NCBI GenBank assembly: GCA_015493625.1
Contig: WGCT01000498.1
Coordinates: 1 to 8,110 of the forward strand
Reading direction: 5' to 3'
DNA from: Draconibacterium sp.
GTDB lineage: Bacteria; Bacteroidota; Bacteroidia; Bacteroidales; Prolixibacteraceae
Length of the DNA: 8,110 bases
The first letter of the stretch is position 1. The number at the start of each line of letters is the position of its first letter. Below are positions 6,313-8,110 of the stretch, piece after piece. The notes below the pieces were generated by a model. The model was given only the letters and a program-made list of their open reading frames with translations. It searched no databases and was not told the origin of the DNA. Position numbers and translations under genes: made by a program.

Positions 6313-7419
6313 CTATTTGTTATCTATTTTCTTGAACAGGTTTAAAATATTCTCCTTGTCGGCCTTACACACTCCACGTTCGGTAATTAGTCCGGTAACC
6401 AGTCGGGCAGGAGTAACATCGAATCCATAATTTACTGCATTACTTTTCTCCGGAATTAATCGAACACTTTTTTCGCCGTCGGTTGTCCATCCGGTAATTT
6501 CAGACACTTCGCTCGATTCACGTATCTCAATGGGAATATCGTTTATTCCGTTTTCAATTTCCCAATCGATTGATGTTGAAGGCAGTGCCGCATAAAATGG
6601 AATGTTATTATCTGAAGCTGCAAGTGCTTTTAAATAGGTGCCAATTTTATTTGCCACTTCGCCGGTAATTGTTGTGCGGTCGCTACCAACAATAACCAAA
6701 TCAACCATTTTATGCTGCATTAAATGGCCGCCGGTATTATCGGGAATTACGGTGTGCGGTACTCCCTCTTCTCCAAGTTCGAATGCCGTTAACCGTGCAC
6801 CTTGATTTCGTGGCCGCGTTTCGTCAACCCAAACATGAACCGGAATCCCTTTCAGGTGTGCTTTGTAAATTGGTGCAGTTGCCGTTCCCCAATCGATACA
6901 CGCCAGCCAACCGGCATTACAATGGGTAAGAATATTTACCGTTTCGCCTTTTTTATCGTAAATTTTCTGAATGAGTTCTAACCCGAATTCGCCAATTCTT
7001 TCGCTAAATTCAATCTCTTTTGCTTTAATTGAGTTTGCTTTCTCAAGAGTCAGTTGAATTAATTCCGTATTCGATTTCTCATTCAAAATAAAACCGACCA
7101 TTTCGTTTACCGCAAACGAAAGATTTACTGCCGTAGGCCGCGCCGCTTTTAAACAGCCGGCCTTTTCGTTAATATACTTTTCCAGATTATTGCCATCGTA
7201 TTTTAAAAGAGCCAAATACATTCCATACGCCGCAGTTACGCCAATTAATGGTGCTCCGCGAACCACCATCTCCTGAATGGCAAAACAGGCATCGTCGACC
7301 GTTTTCAAATTAAAAATCTCGAACTTAAAAGGGAGTTTTCGTTGGTCGATAACCTGAACAATTTCCCGATTATCATTTTTTAGCCAAATTGTATGATATT
7401 GTTTATTCTGAATTCTCAC
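6313..7419 (-). CDS. mtnA: S-methyl-5-thioribose-1-phosphate isomerase
   Basis: This 368-residue enzyme of the eIF2B-like isomerase family converts 5-methylthioribose-1-phosphate to 5-methylthioribulose-1-phosphate, the step after MtnP. Seen in the sequence: VVRGAPLIG (52-60), RPTAVNL (94-100), the catalytic cysteine C167 in LTHCNAGW, DETRPRNQGARLTAFEL (199-215), DNTGGHLMQ (227-235) and catalytic D247 in VGSDRT, followed by EVANKIGTYLKALAA. The stretch NAGWLACIDWGTATAPIY differs from the NAGALAT or NAGSLAT seen in Bacillus-type MtnA. It resembles, from memory, a WLATxDWGTAxAPIY subgroup that includes Rhodospirillum-like enzymes, some of which act in 5-deoxypentose disposal as well as methionine salvage. 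Length and both ends fit the family. It is the first gene of the operon, with a promoter candidate at 7448-7455. Confidence 0.95.
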   Translation of the reverse strand: MRIQNKQYHTIWLKNDNREIVQVIDQRKLPFKFEIFNLKTVDDACFAIQEMVVRGAPLIGVTAAYGMYLALLKYDGNNLEKYINEKAGCLKAARPTAVNLSFAVNEMVGFILNEKSNTELIQLTLEKANSIKAKEIEFSERIGEFGLELIQKIYDKKGETVNILTHCNAGWLACIDWGTATAPIYKAHLKGIPVHVWVDETRPRNQGARLTAFELGEEGVPHTVIPDNTGGHLMQHKMVDLVIVGSDRTTITGEVANKIGTYLKALAASDNNIPFYAALPSTSIDWEIENGINDIPIEIRESSEVSEITGWTTDGEKSVRLIPEKSNAVNYGFDVTPARLVTGLITERGVCKADKENILNLFKKIDNK

Positions 7420-7447
7420 AACCTGTTTCTATTTATTATATTAGCCA

Positions 7448-7455
7448 CAAAAGTA
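7448..7455 (-). promoter_or_regulatory. -7 box of the mtnA-mtnP promoter
   Basis: The minus strand reads TACTTTTG, a full match to the Bacteroidota TAnnTTTG element, 28 bp upstream of the mtnA start. No good -33 TTTG lies at the right distance; the region around 7475-7478 gives only GTTA. The box sits in the 41-bp gap shared with the divergent HAD gene, and its -33 region falls inside that gene's first codons. Confidence 0.45.
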
Positions 7456-7460
7456 GTAAA

Positions 7461-8087
7461 ATGAAAGCTGATTTAACAGAGATAAAAAATATCATATTCG
7501 ATTTAGGAAATGTAATTCTGAATCTCGATTTTGAAAGCTCGATAATGGCATTTAAAGAGTTAGGGTTAAAAGACGATGTATTAACAAACCACAGTGTTTT
7601 TCCCGACCCCTGTTTTTACGAACAGGAAGTTGGAACAATTACTCCGGAGGAGTTTCGCAAACGGGTGGTGAAGATTCTTAACGGAAAAAATGTTACCGAA
7701 GAGCAAGTAAATTTGGCTTGGTTAAAAATGGTTTTAGATATTCCTAAACACCGTATAACAGTACTGCAAAAACTTGGCAAGAAGTATCGACTTTATCTCT
7801 TTAGCAACAGCAATAAAATTCATATCGATAAAATTGACAAAGAGTTTAAAGAGCAATATGGATTTGAATTTTCGTCACTTTTCGAGCAACAGTACTATTC
7901 GCACGAAATTCACGTTCGAAAGCCCGATTTAAGTTCATTCGAAAAAGTGATTCAACTATCGGGAGTAAATCCGGAAGAGACTCTGTTTGTTGACGATTTA
8001 GAAGACAATATTAAAGGCGCTGAAAAGGCCGGACTAAAAACATTCTGGCTTAAAAACGGAATGGAAATGGCAGAGGTGTTCAGCTAA
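7461..8087 (+). CDS. HAD-superfamily subfamily IA phosphatase
   Basis: A 208-residue cytosolic HAD hydrolase, probably a small-molecule phosphatase. Motif I is IIFDLGNVI with nucleophile D14; the usual second Asp is G16, normal for the FDLGNV group that includes the YihX sugar-phosphate phosphatases. A helical cap follows (about 20-95). Motif II is LFSNSN (113-118), motif III is K154 in VRKPD and motif IV is FVDDLEDN (176-183). The start is ATG at 7461, giving the usual HAD N-terminus just ahead of motif I. A longer frame from 7389 would add 24 unlike residues and overlap the mtnA coding region. The substrate cannot be read from the sequence. Position next to mtnA-mtnP allows a role in methylthioribose or 5-deoxypentose phosphate metabolism, but divergent neighbours are weak evidence, and this is not the MtnC enolase-phosphatase. 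Confidence 0.9.
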   Translation: MKADLTEIKNIIFDLGNVILNLDFESSIMAFKELGLKDDVLTNHSVFPDPCFYEQEVGTITPEEFRKRVVKILNGKNVTEEQVNLAWLKMVLDIPKHRITVLQKLGKKYRLYLFSNSNKIHIDKIDKEFKEQYGFEFSSLFEQQYYSHEIHVRKPDLSSFEKVIQLSGVNPEETLFVDDLEDNIKGAEKAGLKTFWLKNGMEMAEVFS

Positions 8088-8110
8088 TTTAATTGAGCTC
8101 ACATACAATT

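Noticed and set aside
7389..7460. 24-codon upstream extension of the HAD phosphatase
   Set aside because: It overlaps the first codons of mtnA and the shared promoter, and adds residues unlike the family. The start at 7461 gives the usual HAD N-terminus.
7461..8087. HAD protein lacking the second motif I Asp as an inactive enzyme
   Set aside because: The DxG form (FDLGNV) is normal for this HAD group. The nucleophile Asp, motif III Lys and motif IV Asp pair are all present.

Overview
The window looks like a chromosomal segment of a Bacteroidota species, probably a marine or anaerobic member of the Marinilabiliales/Prolixibacteraceae type. The evidence is a large exported protein with a type IX secretion (T9SS) C-terminal sorting domain, AT-rich starts with few Shine-Dalgarno sites, Bacteroidota-style TAnnTTTG promoter boxes, and moderately AT-rich DNA. 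The family-level placement is a guess. I see no mobile element, CRISPR array, tRNA or rRNA.

Left part (1-2187, minus strand): the first 30 codons of a small His-rich exported protein run off the left edge. Upstream of it is a compact control region in which two perfect 15-bp 7-1-7 palindromes bracket a TAnnTTTG box. Next comes a two-gene operon. The first gene encodes a GH32-fold (levanase/invertase-like) exported protein in which all three catalytic acidic residues are replaced. The second encodes a small periplasmic thioredoxin-like protein with a WCPWC active site.

Middle (2188-5505): a 390-bp divergent intergenic region holds a promoter for the GH32 operon, a 9-bp inverted repeat and three copies of TACAAACCC. 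It leads into an 817-residue T9SS-exported metalloprotease (HELAHGFG), followed 4 nt later by a 44-codon single-helix membrane protein. The convergent gap after that carries a strong plus-strand terminator, a minus-strand terminator and four more short hairpins.

Right part (5506-8087): mtnA and mtnP form a minus-strand operon for 5'-methylthioadenosine recycling. A HAD-family phosphatase is divergently transcribed across only 41 bp. The other methionine-salvage genes are not in the window.

The most unusual item is the intact, well-conserved but catalytically disarmed GH32 protein, co-transcribed with a thioredoxin-like protein and divergent from a secreted protease. Whether these form a functional system is inference; the mtn part is ordinary metabolism.
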